Shown: positions 15,559 through 23,563 of the stretch, piece after piece | How positions within the stretch are numbered: position 1 is the first letter of the stretch | Layout of the letters: every line of letters starts with the position of its first letter | The notes under the pieces: model-generated | Told to the model about the DNA's origin: nothing | Databases searched by the model: none | The model's input: the letters and a program-made list of their open reading frames with translations, nothing else | NCBI RefSeq assembly: GCF_029846275.1 | Contig: NZ_JARVWS010000002.1 | Location: 434,001 to 498,000 of the forward strand | Source of the DNA: Nocardioides sp. CER19 | Lineage (GTDB): Bacteria; Actinomycetota; Actinomycetes; Propionibacteriales; Nocardioidaceae | Direction: 5' to 3' | Length of the DNA: 64,000 nucleotides | Made by a program: the position numbers and the translations under genes

Positions 15559-15654
15559 CCGGACGGGAGTAGTCCCTCGACCGGATGTCGACATACTGGC
15601 TGGCCAACCAGCCCGGTGTCCGGGGTCGCCACAGCGACCGGACGAGACGTTCGG
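15559..15654 (+). ncRNA. yybP-ykoY manganese riboswitch aptamer
   Basis: P1 pairs CCGGAC (15559-15564) with GTTCGG (15649-15654). The two conserved internal loops are present: GGGAGTAG (15565-15572) and GACATACT (15590-15597). The 3' strand reads GACGAGAC as usual for the class. A GGCTGG/CCAGCC arm lies at 15598-15613. It precedes a GDT1-family transporter, a standard Mn2+ riboswitch target. TAGGGT at 15548-15553 could be the -10. Confidence 0.85.
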
Positions 15655-15676
15655 ACCACCAGCCATGCCCGGCTGG
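15598..15676 (+). promoter_or_regulatory. Alternative-pairing arms of the Mn riboswitch expression platform
   Basis: GGCTGG (15598-15603) and CCAGCC (15608-15613) form an arm of the aptamer; CCAGCC (15659-15664) and GGCTGG (15671-15676) form a second hairpin just after it. The four segments are interchangeable, so long-range pairing 15598-15603 with 15659-15664 (or 15608-15613 with 15671-15676) would dismantle the aptamer arm. Inference: this is the switching device. Confidence 0.5.
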
Positions 15677-15738
15677 CGTCCGGACCGATCCCGCGGGTCG
15701 ACTTCGGACCCAGCCGTCTGACCACAAGGACGACCTTC

Positions 15739-16356
15739 ATGATCGAGCTCGGCGTCATCGCCGTGACCTTCGCCCTCATCTTCGTCGGCGAGCTCCCCGA
15801 CAAGAGCGCCATCGCCGCCCTCGTGCTCGGGACACGGTTCCCGTGGCGATGGGCCTTCACCGGCATCGCCGCGGCGTTCCTCGCCCACGTCGTCATCGCG
15901 GTGGCGGCCGGGTCGCTGCTCACGCTCCTCCCGCACCGCGCCGTCGAGGGCGTCGTCGCGGTGCTGTTCGTCATCGGCGCCGTCCTGATCTGGCGCGAGG
16001 GGCTGGAGGACGAGGAGGAGATGGAAGCCGAGGAGGAGGCCGAGATCCCCGAGCTCCCCGACACCGCCGGGTTCTGGAAGATCGCCTCGCTCGGGTTCGG
16101 CGTCATCTTCGTCGCCGAGTGGGGCGACCTCACCCAGATCCTCACCGCCAACCTGGCCGCGAAGTACCACGACCCGCTCTCGGTCGGCATCGGCGCGACG
16201 CTCGGCCTCTGGGCCGTCGGGCTCCTGGCGATCCTCGGCGGGCGGAGTCTCATCCGAGTGCTTCCGATGCGCTGGATCACCCGGGTCGCCGCGGCCGTCA
16301 TGGTCGTGCTCTCCGTCTACAGCCTCCTCAACGCCGTGGGCGTCATCGGGGGCTGA
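15739..16356 (+). CDS. GDT1/TMEM165-family divalent cation transporter (probable Mn2+ exporter)
   Basis: 205 residues, six membrane helices in two repeats. Each repeat carries the family's acidic signature: ELPDKS (residues 18-23) and EWGDLT (~126-131). An acidic loop (DEEEMEAEEEAE) separates the halves. Family members move Mn2+ or Ca2+ in exchange for protons. The yybP-ykoY riboswitch in the 180-base leader strongly supports manganese homeostasis. The ATG at 15739 is chosen because the protein then begins directly with helix 1. Confidence 0.88.
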   Translation: MIELGVIAVTFALIFVGELPDKSAIAALVLGTRFPWRWAFTGIAAAFLAHVVIAVAAGSLLTLLPHRAVEGVVAVLFVIGAVLIWREGLEDEEEMEAEEEAEIPELPDTAGFWKIASLGFGVIFVAEWGDLTQILTANLAAKYHDPLSVGIGATLGLWAVGLLAILGGRSLIRVLPMRWITRVAAAVMVVLSVYSLLNAVGVIGG

Positions 16357-16422
16357 CGAGAGCGCGCGACGCGGCCGACGCCGAGCGCGGCGAGCAGTGA
16401 GCACGCGGCCACCTCGGGTGCG

Positions 16423-17883
16423 TCACTCCACGCTCGCCCCGGCGCCGTCGAGGGCGGCGCGGACCGTCGCCCACTCCTCGCCGCGCTGCTCCAGGTCGGC
16501 CCGCCACCGGCGGCCTGCCTCGGCCGCACCGCGGCCCGCCTCATCGAGGAGGCCCGCGAAGCGCGGGTCGAGAAGCCAGGAGCCGGTGTCGGCGGCGTGC
16601 CAGGCGACGGCGTCGAGGAAGATCTCGAGGGCACGTGCCCGTTGGGGCAGGTCGTCGCCGGTGAGGGTGAGCCAGTCGAGCTGGTCCTCCCACAGCTCCC
16701 GTCTTGCCTCGTCGTCATCGACGTCGAGCACCGTGGCGACCGGCCCGGTCAGTCCGCAGTCCTCGCGGAAGACCTCGACCTCGCGGACCAGCCGGATGAC
16801 GTTGTCGTCGTCGAGCGAGGCGCCGACGAGCATGAGGTGGCGGGTCATGAGGAGCGCCTGCAGCAGGGCGCCGGCCGGACGGGCGCGAGCGTCGAACCGG
16901 ACCAGGTCGCGCCTGGTGAGCGTGACGGTGTCCGGGCGGGCGATGTCGCCGTGCATCTTCAGCACCCACGAGCCGACCGCCTGCTCCCACGGCAGCGCCG
17001 CGGGTGGACGCCGGCCGGTGGCGCCGACGGCACGCTCGTAGAGGTCGTCGTAGTTGGTGGTCGCGGCCTCGCGACATCCCAGGCCGGCGAGCAGGGCGTG
17101 GCCGAGCGAGGGGCGCTCGGGTCGCCCGAGCGCGCGGACGACGGCCTCGCCGAGGTGTGGCAACCGGCGCTGTAGGAGCTGCGCCTGGTCCAGGCGGGAC
17201 AGCCGGTGGAGGTGGGTCGGGTCGACCCTTGCCTCCTGCGCGAGCAGGCACAGCATCGCCTCCCAGCCGGGCAGACCCGCGGGAACGCTGAGCCCGGCGC
17301 CGAAGAACAGCGCGAGCTCGCCACGCCGCGCCAGGTCGCCGAGCCTGGCCGCCTCCCGGGCGTGGGCGGCGGGCAGGTCGGCGGGACGCAGCTCCCCGCG
17401 GACGTGCTGGGCGGCGCCGTGGATCGAGCGCTCCGGTGCGACGACCGCGATGTCGAGCCGGCAGGACTCGACGACGCCGCGCAGCAAGTGCAGCTGCTGG
17501 CGGATGACCTCGCCGCGGTCGTCGGAGTGGCCGCCGCCCTCGATGCCCAGCACAGGCACTGCCAGCAGCGGGATGACCCGGTTGCGGCCCGCCGTCACCT
17601 CGGACTCGGCGACGTCGCGCGCCGCGGCGGCGACGCGGTCGGCGATCTCCCGGGTCGACAACCCGGGGCCGACGCTCACGAACCAGAACGGGCGCTCGTC
17701 GCGCGCACGGGCCCAGCCGCTGCCGGGCCAACCGTCGGGGCGCAGGCCGTCGCGGTCCGAGCCGCCCACCAACGGCGACCACGTGTCCGCGAAGGTGAAC
17801 CGATCGTCGGTCGGCACCACCGCGGCGTCGTGGACCAGCATCTCCAGTCGGCCGTGGACGACGAACAGGTGCCCACCGGCCAC
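16423..17883 (-). CDS. Macro-like/SIR2 fusion, candidate NAD-hydrolysing defence or stress effector
   Basis: 486 residues, GTG start. Residues 1-170 look like a macro-type nucleotide-binding fold (HLFVVHGRLEMLVHDAAVVPTD and LLAVPVLGIEGGGH). Residues ~190-420 are a SIR2 domain: GAGLSVPAGLPGW (~196), TTNYDD (~274), KMHGD (~309) and VGASLDDDN (~351). The Asn and His that cleave NAD+ in ThsA-type SIR2 enzymes are both kept. No zinc-finger cysteines are visible, unlike protein deacetylases. The C-terminal ~65 residues are helical. It starts 3 bases after the DUF2231 gene. Likely an NADase activated by a ligand of the N-terminal domain. Confidence 0.8.
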   Translation of the reverse strand: MAGGHLFVVHGRLEMLVHDAAVVPTDDRFTFADTWSPLVGGSDRDGLRPDGWPGSGWARARDERPFWFVSVGPGLSTREIADRVAAAARDVAESEVTAGRNRVIPLLAVPVLGIEGGGHSDDRGEVIRQQLHLLRGVVESCRLDIAVVAPERSIHGAAQHVRGELRPADLPAAHAREAARLGDLARRGELALFFGAGLSVPAGLPGWEAMLCLLAQEARVDPTHLHRLSRLDQAQLLQRRLPHLGEAVVRALGRPERPSLGHALLAGLGCREAATTNYDDLYERAVGATGRRPPAALPWEQAVGSWVLKMHGDIARPDTVTLTRRDLVRFDARARPAGALLQALLMTRHLMLVGASLDDDNVIRLVREVEVFREDCGLTGPVATVLDVDDDEARRELWEDQLDWLTLTGDDLPQRARALEIFLDAVAWHAADTGSWLLDPRFAGLLDEAGRGAAEAGRRWRADLEQRGEEWATVRAALDGAGASVE

Positions 17884-17886
17884 GCG

Positions 17887-18459
17887 CTAGCCGTTCCGGA
17901 ACGCAGGATGGCGCGTCGACACGCGCCGGCCGGCGGCCAGGTGGCCGCCGAGGTAGCCCCCGACCGTCGCGGCGGACGCTCCGGCGAGCCCGAGCAGGAC
18001 GCCGGCCGTCCAGCGCTCCCGCCGACGGGCGACCCACGACGCGGTGTAGCAGGTCAGCGCGACGACGTTGCCGAGCGCGTGGGCGCTCGCCGTACGCCGG
18101 TCCCGGGTGACCTGCAGCGCCGCGAACTCGGCCAGCCCGGTGATCGCGGTGGGCACCGCGCACGCCACGCCCAGTCCGACGAGGCGCCGGGCGGCCGGTC
18201 GCGCGGCGCGGCCGCCGACGAGGTCCAGCACGTTCGCCGACGTCCAGAAGCCGATGGGCAGGTCGGTCAGCAACGGGTGGAGCGCGTGCCCCAGCCACTC
18301 GCCCTGGAGCAGCCGGCGCCGCTCGGGGTCGGCGACGAGCCGGTCCGCCAGCGGTCGGATGACCTCCGCCAGGGAGTCGAGGGACGCGTCGCCCTCGAGC
18401 TGCTGGGTCAGGCGGACCAGCACGTCGGGGTTGTCCTCCCGCGTCGACAGGTGACTCAC
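17887..18459 (-). CDS. DUF2231 membrane protein
   Basis: 190 residues. The motif GHALHPLLTDLPIGFWTSANVLD with its His and Asp, and four membrane helices, identify DUF2231, a family of unknown function sometimes linked to haem or redox proteins. The GTG overlaps the upstream stop (GTGA), and the SIR2 gene begins 3 bases after its stop, so all three genes should be co-translated. It could serve as membrane partner or sensor. Confidence 0.75.
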   Translation of the reverse strand: MSHLSTREDNPDVLVRLTQQLEGDASLDSLAEVIRPLADRLVADPERRRLLQGEWLGHALHPLLTDLPIGFWTSANVLDLVGGRAARPAARRLVGLGVACAVPTAITGLAEFAALQVTRDRRTASAHALGNVVALTCYTASWVARRRERWTAGVLLGLAGASAATVGGYLGGHLAAGRRVSTRHPAFRNG

Positions 18460-18704
18460 GCCGTCGTCCCCTGCGGTGCGGTGTTGTCGGTGCCGCCGAG
18501 CCGCCGCAGGAACTCGTGGACCTGGTGGGCGCGCTGGGCGTCCTCGTCCATGACCTGCTTGAAGAAGTCGGCGATCTCCTGCTCGCCCGCGTTCTCGGCG
18601 TCGCGCACGTACTGCCCGTAGTCGTGCCCGGCCTTGAGCGAGTGGTACTGCACCGAGATCAGGTCGAAGGTGACGTCGTCGAAGCCGGTCTCGCCGGTTG
18701 CCAT
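18456..18704 (-). CDS. Small helical protein, first gene of the SIR2 operon
   Basis: 82 residues: a helix-turn-helix-like hairpin with DLISVQYHSLKAGHDYGQYVRD and EQEIADFFKQVMDEDAQRAHQVHEFL, reminiscent of half a ferritin-like four-helix bundle, but too few metal ligands are evident to call it ferritin. The ATG at 18704 has AGGAGG 10 bases upstream. Function unknown. Confidence 0.65.
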   Translation of the reverse strand: MATGETGFDDVTFDLISVQYHSLKAGHDYGQYVRDAENAGEQEIADFFKQVMDEDAQRAHQVHEFLRRLGGTDNTAPQGTTA

Positions 18705-18800
18705 GGCTCTGCCCTCCTGCGGATCCGTGATGGTCGTTGGGTCCCACCGGTGCCCCATCTGGCCGCGGGGAACGCGTCCTCGGGAGCGCCGGATCCCGAC

Positions 18801-19574
18801 TCAGGCGAGCGGCACGGTCTCGCCCCGCCCGACCGTCCGCACCCGGCCGGCCAGGCCGCGGTCCCGGCACGCGCGGAGGAAGTCGCCGAGGGGCGAGCGG
18901 AACACCGTGTAGTCGTCGTGGTGGACCGGCACGGTGACGGGCGACGCGATGAGGTCGACGAGGTCGGCGCCCTGGTCGCCGTCCATCGTCACGAGGATCC
19001 CGAAGGCGCGGGTGCCGCCGAGGTGGATCACCATCGCGTCGAGCGGTCCGAGCCGCTCGGTCACCTCCCCGAGGAACGGACGGTAGAGCGTGTCGCCGGT
19101 GACGTAGACGCGGAACGTCCCGGTCCCGTCGCTGGCCTCGATGACGCTGCCCATCACCGGCGGCAGCAGCGCTCGCGCGTACGACGGCGCGTGCTCGCCC
19201 GGCACCGAGGTCACCGTCAGGCCGTCGGCGAGGCCGGCGACCTCCCAGGTGCGCATCCCGTGCGCCTCGTGGAAGCCCCAACGGGTGAGCTTGCGACCGG
19301 CCGCCGGCGTCGTGAGCACCGGCATGTCCTTGCCGAGCCGCGCCCGTGCCACCGGGTCGAAGTGGTCGCCGTGCAGGTGCGAGAGCACCACGCCGTCGAC
19401 CGGCGGCAGCTCCTCGGGCTGCCGGGCCGGCTGGGTCCGCCGCTTCGAGAAGAGGCCCTTCCCGAGGTAGGCGCGCTTGCCCCGTGGCCGGAAGTCCGGG
19501 TCGGTGAGGAGCGTGTGCGGGCCGAGCCGCAGCAGCGTGGTCGCCGTACCGATGAACTCGAGGGAGGCCTCCAT
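18801..19574 (-). CDS. MBL-fold metal-dependent hydrolase
   Basis: 257 residues. Metal-binding HLHGDH at about residue 66, VTGDT and VPVHHDD later. It belongs to the UlaG-like branch but has a longer insertion after the first strand pair than the protein at 9163-9921. Substrate unknown. The start ATG at 19574 lies 70 bases from the divergent LigD-like gene, so both probably share a promoter region. Confidence 0.85.
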   Translation of the reverse strand: MEASLEFIGTATTLLRLGPHTLLTDPDFRPRGKRAYLGKGLFSKRRTQPARQPEELPPVDGVVLSHLHGDHFDPVARARLGKDMPVLTTPAAGRKLTRWGFHEAHGMRTWEVAGLADGLTVTSVPGEHAPSYARALLPPVMGSVIEASDGTGTFRVYVTGDTLYRPFLGEVTERLGPLDAMVIHLGGTRAFGILVTMDGDQGADLVDLIASPVTVPVHHDDYTVFRSPLGDFLRACRDRGLAGRVRTVGRGETVPLA

Positions 19575-19644
19575 TCCGCGCCGGTGCCCACCGCGGCCGC
19601 GGGCTATCGCGCTTCACCGGCGGGCGGGTGGGCACTTGTCAGGT

Positions 19645-21219
19645 ATGACAGCCGACCCGCTCGAGGTCTACCGCCGCAAGCGCGACTTCACGCGCACCCG
19701 CGAGCCCCGCGGCGCGACGCCGGCCGCGGGAGAGGGCCGGCGCTTCGTCGTGCAGCGGCACCGCGCCCGGCGGCTGCACTACGACCTCCGGTTCGAGATC
19801 GACGGCGTGCTCGTGAGCTGGGCGGTTCCGAAGGGGCCGACGCTCGATCCGTCGTCGCGGCGGCTGGCGGTGCACGTCGAGGACCACCCGATCGAGTACC
19901 TCACGTTCGAGGGCGTCATCCCACACGGCGAGTACGGCGGCGGCGACGTGATCGTCTGGGACCTCGGCACCTGGGAGCCGGTGCACACCGACGACCCCGC
20001 GGCGGCGGTGCGCGACGGGGAGCTGCATGCGGAGGTGCACGGCGACAAGCTGCACGGGCGGCTCGTGCTCGTGCGCCGTGACGGCGACGAGAAGAACTGG
20101 ATGCTCCTGCACAAGCACGACGACCACGCCGTCGACGGTTGGGACCCCGAGGACCACCCGCGCTCGGTGACGAGCGGGCGCACCAACGACGAGGTGAAGG
20201 CCGATCCCGACCGGCTGTGGCGGTCGGACGCCCCGGCGGCCGAGGCCGACGTGTCGCTGCTTCCGGAGCCCCTCGACGACGACGCGATCGATGCGCTCGG
20301 CGAGCTGGGCAAGCAGGGCACGTGGGAGGTCTTCGGGCGGTCCTTGAAGGTGACGAACCTCGACAAGGTGCTCTTCCCCGCGCCCGACCGGCACCGCCCG
20401 CCGGTGACCAAGCGCGAGCTGCTCGCCTACACCGCGCGGATCGCGCCCGTCGCGCTGCCCTACCTGGAGGGCCGGGCGCTCAACCTGCACCGCTACCCGG
20501 ACGGAGCCGACAAGTCAGGCTTCTGGCACAAGCAGCGGCCGTCCCATGCGCCGGAGTGGGTCGGCGCCTGGGCGAACCCGGACGCCGATCCCGGGGAGAC
20601 CGACACCTACGTGGTCGTCGACGAGCCGGCCGCGCTGGTCTGGGCCGCCAACTTCGGCGCGCTGGAGTGGCACCCCTGGACATCGCGTACGACGGCGCCG
20701 CACGAGCCGTCGTACGCGCTGGTCGACCTGGACCCGGGGGAGCGCACCGGCTGGGACGACCTCCTGACGCTGGCCCGACTGCACCGGACCGCGCTGGAGC
20801 ACCTCGGGGTGACCGCGCGGGCCAAGGTCACCGGGCGCCGCGGCATCCAGATCTGGATCCCGGTCGTCGAGGGTTACTCCTTCGACGACACCCGGGCCTG
20901 GGTGGAGAAGCTGTCGCGGACGGTCGGGAAGGTGGTCCCCGAGCTGGTCAGCTGGAAGTGGGAGGTCAAGTCGCGCGGCGGCCTGGCCAGGCTCGACTAC
21001 ACGCAGAACGCGATCAACAAGACGCTCGTGGCGCCGTACTCACCGCGCCCCGCACCGGGTGCACCCGTGTCGGTGCCGATCGGGTGGGACGAGCTCGACG
21101 ACCCCGAGCTGCGCCCCGACCGTTGGACCATCCGCACGGTGCTCGACCGGCTCGCGGAGCGCGGCGACCCCTTCCGCGCCGTGCTCGGCGCGGCGCAGGA
21201 GCTGCCGGAGATCACCTAG
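19645..21219 (+). CDS. LigD-like protein: 3'-phosphoesterase and polymerase domains, no ligase
   Basis: 524 residues. Residues ~25-165 are the 3'-phosphoesterase domain (RRLHYDLRFE, VPKGPTL, HVEDHP, IPHGEYGGGDV). Residues ~240-520 are the archaeo-eukaryotic primase-type polymerase (VTNLDKVLFP, LHRYPDG, ALVDLDPG with catalytic Asp-x-Asp at ~358, RAKVTGRRGIQIW). Both act on ends in non-homologous end joining, filling with ribonucleotides and trimming. The ATP-dependent ligase domain of full LigD is missing and no Ku gene is in the window. The domain order phosphoesterase-polymerase differs from mycobacterial LigD. Confidence 0.85.
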   Translation: MTADPLEVYRRKRDFTRTREPRGATPAAGEGRRFVVQRHRARRLHYDLRFEIDGVLVSWAVPKGPTLDPSSRRLAVHVEDHPIEYLTFEGVIPHGEYGGGDVIVWDLGTWEPVHTDDPAAAVRDGELHAEVHGDKLHGRLVLVRRDGDEKNWMLLHKHDDHAVDGWDPEDHPRSVTSGRTNDEVKADPDRLWRSDAPAAEADVSLLPEPLDDDAIDALGELGKQGTWEVFGRSLKVTNLDKVLFPAPDRHRPPVTKRELLAYTARIAPVALPYLEGRALNLHRYPDGADKSGFWHKQRPSHAPEWVGAWANPDADPGETDTYVVVDEPAALVWAANFGALEWHPWTSRTTAPHEPSYALVDLDPGERTGWDDLLTLARLHRTALEHLGVTARAKVTGRRGIQIWIPVVEGYSFDDTRAWVEKLSRTVGKVVPELVSWKWEVKSRGGLARLDYTQNAINKTLVAPYSPRPAPGAPVSVPIGWDELDDPELRPDRWTIRTVLDRLAERGDPFRAVLGAAQELPEIT

Positions 21220-21238
21220 GTCGGCCGGTCGCCGATCC

Positions 21239-21244
21239 GGGTAC
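21239..21244 (+). promoter_or_regulatory. GGGTAC element 9 bases before the LapA-like start codon
   Basis: CGGGTACCGG; nine bases separate it from the ATG at 21254, so transcription would start at or next to the start codon. No Shine-Dalgarno is present. Confidence 0.45.
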
Positions 21245-21253
21245 CGGCTCTCC

Positions 21254-21622
21254 ATGACTGAGCCCAACGCACCTGAGACGCGCGACGCTCCGGGGACGCG
21301 CGGCGTCGACCCCGGCGTGGATCCGGACATGACGACGACGCAGCCCCAGCGCGGGCACGACCCCCTCAAGGCCACGCGGACCGGCCGCGCGTGGGTCGGC
21401 GTCGTGGCGCTGGGAGTCGTGCTCGTCCTGCTGATCGTCTTCATCGCGCAGAACACCCGCTCGGTGACCGTGTCGTTCCTCGGGTGGAACGGACAGACCT
21501 CGCTGGCGGTGGCGCTGCTCATCGCGGCCGTCGCCGGGCTGTTCCTGGCGGCCGTGGCGGGCAGCCTGCGGATCCTCCAGCTGCGGACGCGCGTACGCCG
21601 CGACCAGAAGCGCCGCGCCTAG
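21254..21622 (+). CDS. LapA/DUF1049 domain membrane protein
   Basis: 122 residues: a hydrophilic N-terminal 48 residues, then two membrane helices separated by IAQNTRSVTVSFLGWNGQTSL, the typical LapA pattern, and a short basic tail. In proteobacteria LapA-type proteins help in lipopolysaccharide transport; the actinobacterial role is unknown. The promoter element suggests stress control and a leaderless mRNA. Confidence 0.8.
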   Translation: MTEPNAPETRDAPGTRGVDPGVDPDMTTTQPQRGHDPLKATRTGRAWVGVVALGVVLVLLIVFIAQNTRSVTVSFLGWNGQTSLAVALLIAAVAGLFLAAVAGSLRILQLRTRVRRDQKRRA

Positions 21623-21641
21623 CGGTGCCCCCGGTCAGCCG

Positions 21642-21911
21642 TCAGTGGTGCGCGGCGGGCCGCTTGTCCATCACGCCCTCGACGACGCCGATGAGGAGGA
21701 CGGCGGCGATGATCGCCACGATCGAGCCGAGGATGTTGAGCTCGAAGATGTCGCCGGTGCCGAGCGCGGAGGCGACGATGCCTCCGATGAGCGATCCGAG
21801 GACGCCGAGCAGGAGGGTGCCGAGGAACCCGAGGTGCTGGCGACCCGGCTTGATCAGGCGCGCGAGCGCGCCCACGACGAGACCGAACACGAGAAAGCCG
21901 ATGATTGCCAT
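21642..21911 (-). CDS. GlsB/YeaQ/YmgE-family stress membrane protein
   Basis: 89 residues, three membrane helices with Gly-rich faces (LVFGLVVGALARLIKPG, GTLLLGVLGSLIGGIVAS). This is the transglycosylase-associated (YeaQ/GlsB) family, induced by general stress in many bacteria. The ATG at 21911 is preferred because a GGGTAC lies 9 bases upstream, implying a leaderless transcript. Convergent with the LapA-like gene. Confidence 0.85.
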   Translation of the reverse strand: MAIIGFLVFGLVVGALARLIKPGRQHLGFLGTLLLGVLGSLIGGIVASALGTGDIFELNILGSIVAIIAAVLLIGVVEGVMDKRPAAHH

Positions 21912-21920
21912 GTCGACGCG

Positions 21921-21926
21921 GTACCC
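21921..21926 (-). promoter_or_regulatory. GGGTAC element 9 bases before the GlsB-like start codon
   Basis: Minus strand CGGGTACCGCG; nine bases to the ATG at 21911, the same spacing as at the LapA-like gene. Confidence 0.45.
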
Positions 21927-21973
21927 GGCGAGCCTGGTTCTCACGTGGTGACGTCGCCCCTACGGTGAGCGCG

Positions 21974-22642
21974 ATGGACTCCTCGTCGCTCGCCCGGCCG
22001 GCGGACCTGGACGTCGTACGCGACTCGTACGACCGCGTGGCCGACAGCTATGTGCAGCTGCTGGAGACCACCGGCATGGCTGACGTTCGCCAGGACCCGT
22101 GGCTCAAGGCGGCCATCGACACGTTCGCGGACGCGGTCCGCGACCTGGGGCCCGTCCTCGACGTCGGCTGCGGGCCGGGGGCGGTCACCGCCTACCTGCA
22201 CGAGCGCGGCGTCGACATCTCCGGCGTGGACCTGTCGCCGCGGATGATCGAGCACGCGCGCCGTCGCCATCCGCGGTGCGCCTTCAGCGTCGGCTCCTCG
22301 ACGGACCTCGACCTGGAGCCCGGATGCCTCGGCGGGGTCCTCGGCTGGTGGTCGCTCTTCAACCTGCCGCGCGACGTGCTCCCGACGGTGCTCGCGACGT
22401 TCCGCGACGCGCTCGTACCCGGGGGTCAGGCGATCATCGCGACGCACGTCGGCGACGACGACGCGGTCCGGACCGAGGCCTACGGCGGTGTCCCGGTGCA
22501 GTGGACGACGTACCAGTGGCGGCCGGAGCAGCTGACGGCGCTCGTGGAGCGGGCGGGCCTCCGCCCGGTCGCCGAGCTGCGCATGCCCGCACGCGGTCCC
22601 TACGGGCCGGGCGTGGTGCTCGTGGCACAGCGCGAGGCGTGA
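21974..22642 (+). CDS. Class I SAM-dependent methyltransferase
   Basis: 222 residues. The SAM-binding motif I, LDVGCGPG, is at about 61-68, with the acidic loop GVDLSPRMIEHARRR after it. The C-terminal half carries the usual Rossmann methyltransferase strands (ALVPGGQAIIATH). Substrate unknown. TACGGT lies 7 bases before the ATG without a Shine-Dalgarno, suggesting a leaderless transcript. Confidence 0.85.
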   Translation: MDSSSLARPADLDVVRDSYDRVADSYVQLLETTGMADVRQDPWLKAAIDTFADAVRDLGPVLDVGCGPGAVTAYLHERGVDISGVDLSPRMIEHARRRHPRCAFSVGSSTDLDLEPGCLGGVLGWWSLFNLPRDVLPTVLATFRDALVPGGQAIIATHVGDDDAVRTEAYGGVPVQWTTYQWRPEQLTALVERAGLRPVAELRMPARGPYGPGVVLVAQREA

Positions 22643-22663
22643 GCCTCCTCGAGAAGATGAGGC

Positions 22664-23173
22664 ATGATCGCTCTTCCTGAGCCCGCGTCCACCGACGACC
22701 TGCGCGGACTGCTGCTGGACTACCTCGACTACTACCGCTCCGTCATCGCCGCGAAGGTCACGGGCCTGACCGGCGGCGACCTCCGCGGCTCCCGGGTGCC
22801 GTCGGGCTGGACCCCGGCGGGACTGCTCACCCACCTCGCCCACATGGAGCGCCGCTGGATGGAGTGGGGCTTCCTCGGCGAGCAGGTCCCCGAGCCGTGG
22901 GGCGACAGCGACGGCGACGGCTGGGTCACTCCTGACGAGGGCCTGGCCACCCTGCTGGAGCGCCTCGAGGGCGTCGGACGCCGCACCCGCGAGATCGTCG
23001 AGGCCCACGCCCTGACCGATCAGGCCGCTCCGGGAGGCCGGTTCGCGACGCCCGCGGAGGCGCCGCAGCTGCAGTGGATCCTCCTGCACGTGCTCCAGGA
23101 GTACGCCCGCCATGCCGGCCACCTCGACATCGCCCGTGAGCTCGCCGACGGGGCGGTCGGCGAAGACGGTTGA
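22664..23173 (+). CDS. DinB/DUF664-family protein (possible thiol S-transferase)
   Basis: 169 residues, four-helix DinB fold. The metal-binding histidines are visible in LLTHLAHMERRW (~60) and HVLQEYARHAGHLDI (~147). Related actinobacterial proteins use mycothiol as a cofactor in detoxification; a role here is inferred only from the family. It lies 21 bases after the methyltransferase gene, probably in one unit. Confidence 0.82.
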   Translation: MIALPEPASTDDLRGLLLDYLDYYRSVIAAKVTGLTGGDLRGSRVPSGWTPAGLLTHLAHMERRWMEWGFLGEQVPEPWGDSDGDGWVTPDEGLATLLERLEGVGRRTREIVEAHALTDQAAPGGRFATPAEAPQLQWILLHVLQEYARHAGHLDIARELADGAVGEDG

Positions 23174-23197
23174 CGCATTCCCATATAGGAATATGAT
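23170..23197 (+). promoter_or_regulatory. Promoter and operator of the ArsR-SRPBCC-reductase cassette
   Basis: -35 TTGACG (23170-23175), 16-base spacer, -10 TATGAT (23192-23197). The inverted repeat ATTCC-N6-GGAAT (23177-23192) fills the spacer, the usual place for an ArsR-type operator. The start codon ATG at 23204 is exactly where transcription should begin. Confidence 0.75.
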
Positions 23198-23203
23198 TGA
23201 TCT

Positions 23204-23563
23204 ATGGCACGTGCGGCGACGACCTCGGACGTCTTCAACGCGATCGCGGAGCCGCAGCGGCGGGAGATCCTCGTGCTGCTGCGGGGCGGCGAGCGACCGG
23301 TGACCGACCTCGCGCAAGAGCTGGGGATGGCGCAGCCGCAGGCGTCCAAGCACCTGCGGGTCCTCCGGGAGGTGGGGCTGGTGGGTGTCCGTGAGGCCGG
23401 CAGGCAGCGGCTCTACGGCCTGGACGCCCGCGGGCTGCGGCCCGTCCACGAGTGGGCCGGCGGGTTCGAGCGGTTCTGGAACGAGAGCTTCGGCCGCCTG
23501 GACGACTACGTGCAGGAGCTCAAGCAGGCACAACAGGAGGAAGCACGCGATGACGACCAGTAA
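23204..23563 (+). CDS. ArsR-family transcriptional regulator
   Basis: 119 residues. Winged helix-turn-helix reading ITDLAQELGMAQPQASKHLRVL-type sequence at about 35-60 (seen here as VTDLAQELGMAQPQASKHL). No CxC metal motif, so it is of the non-metal group that regularly precedes SRPBCC genes. It starts leaderlessly at the promoter above and probably represses its own operon. Its last 14 bases overlap the next gene. Confidence 0.92.
   Translation: MARAATTSDVFNAIAEPQRREILVLLRGGERPVTDLAQELGMAQPQASKHLRVLREVGLVGVREAGRQRLYGLDARGLRPVHEWAGGFERFWNESFGRLDDYVQELKQAQQEEARDDDQ

Noticed and set aside
16423-18704. Thoeris or another named SIR2 defence system
   Set aside because: There is no TIR-domain partner (ThsB), Argonaute or HerA gene nearby, and the domain order differs from ThsA. 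I leave it unnamed.
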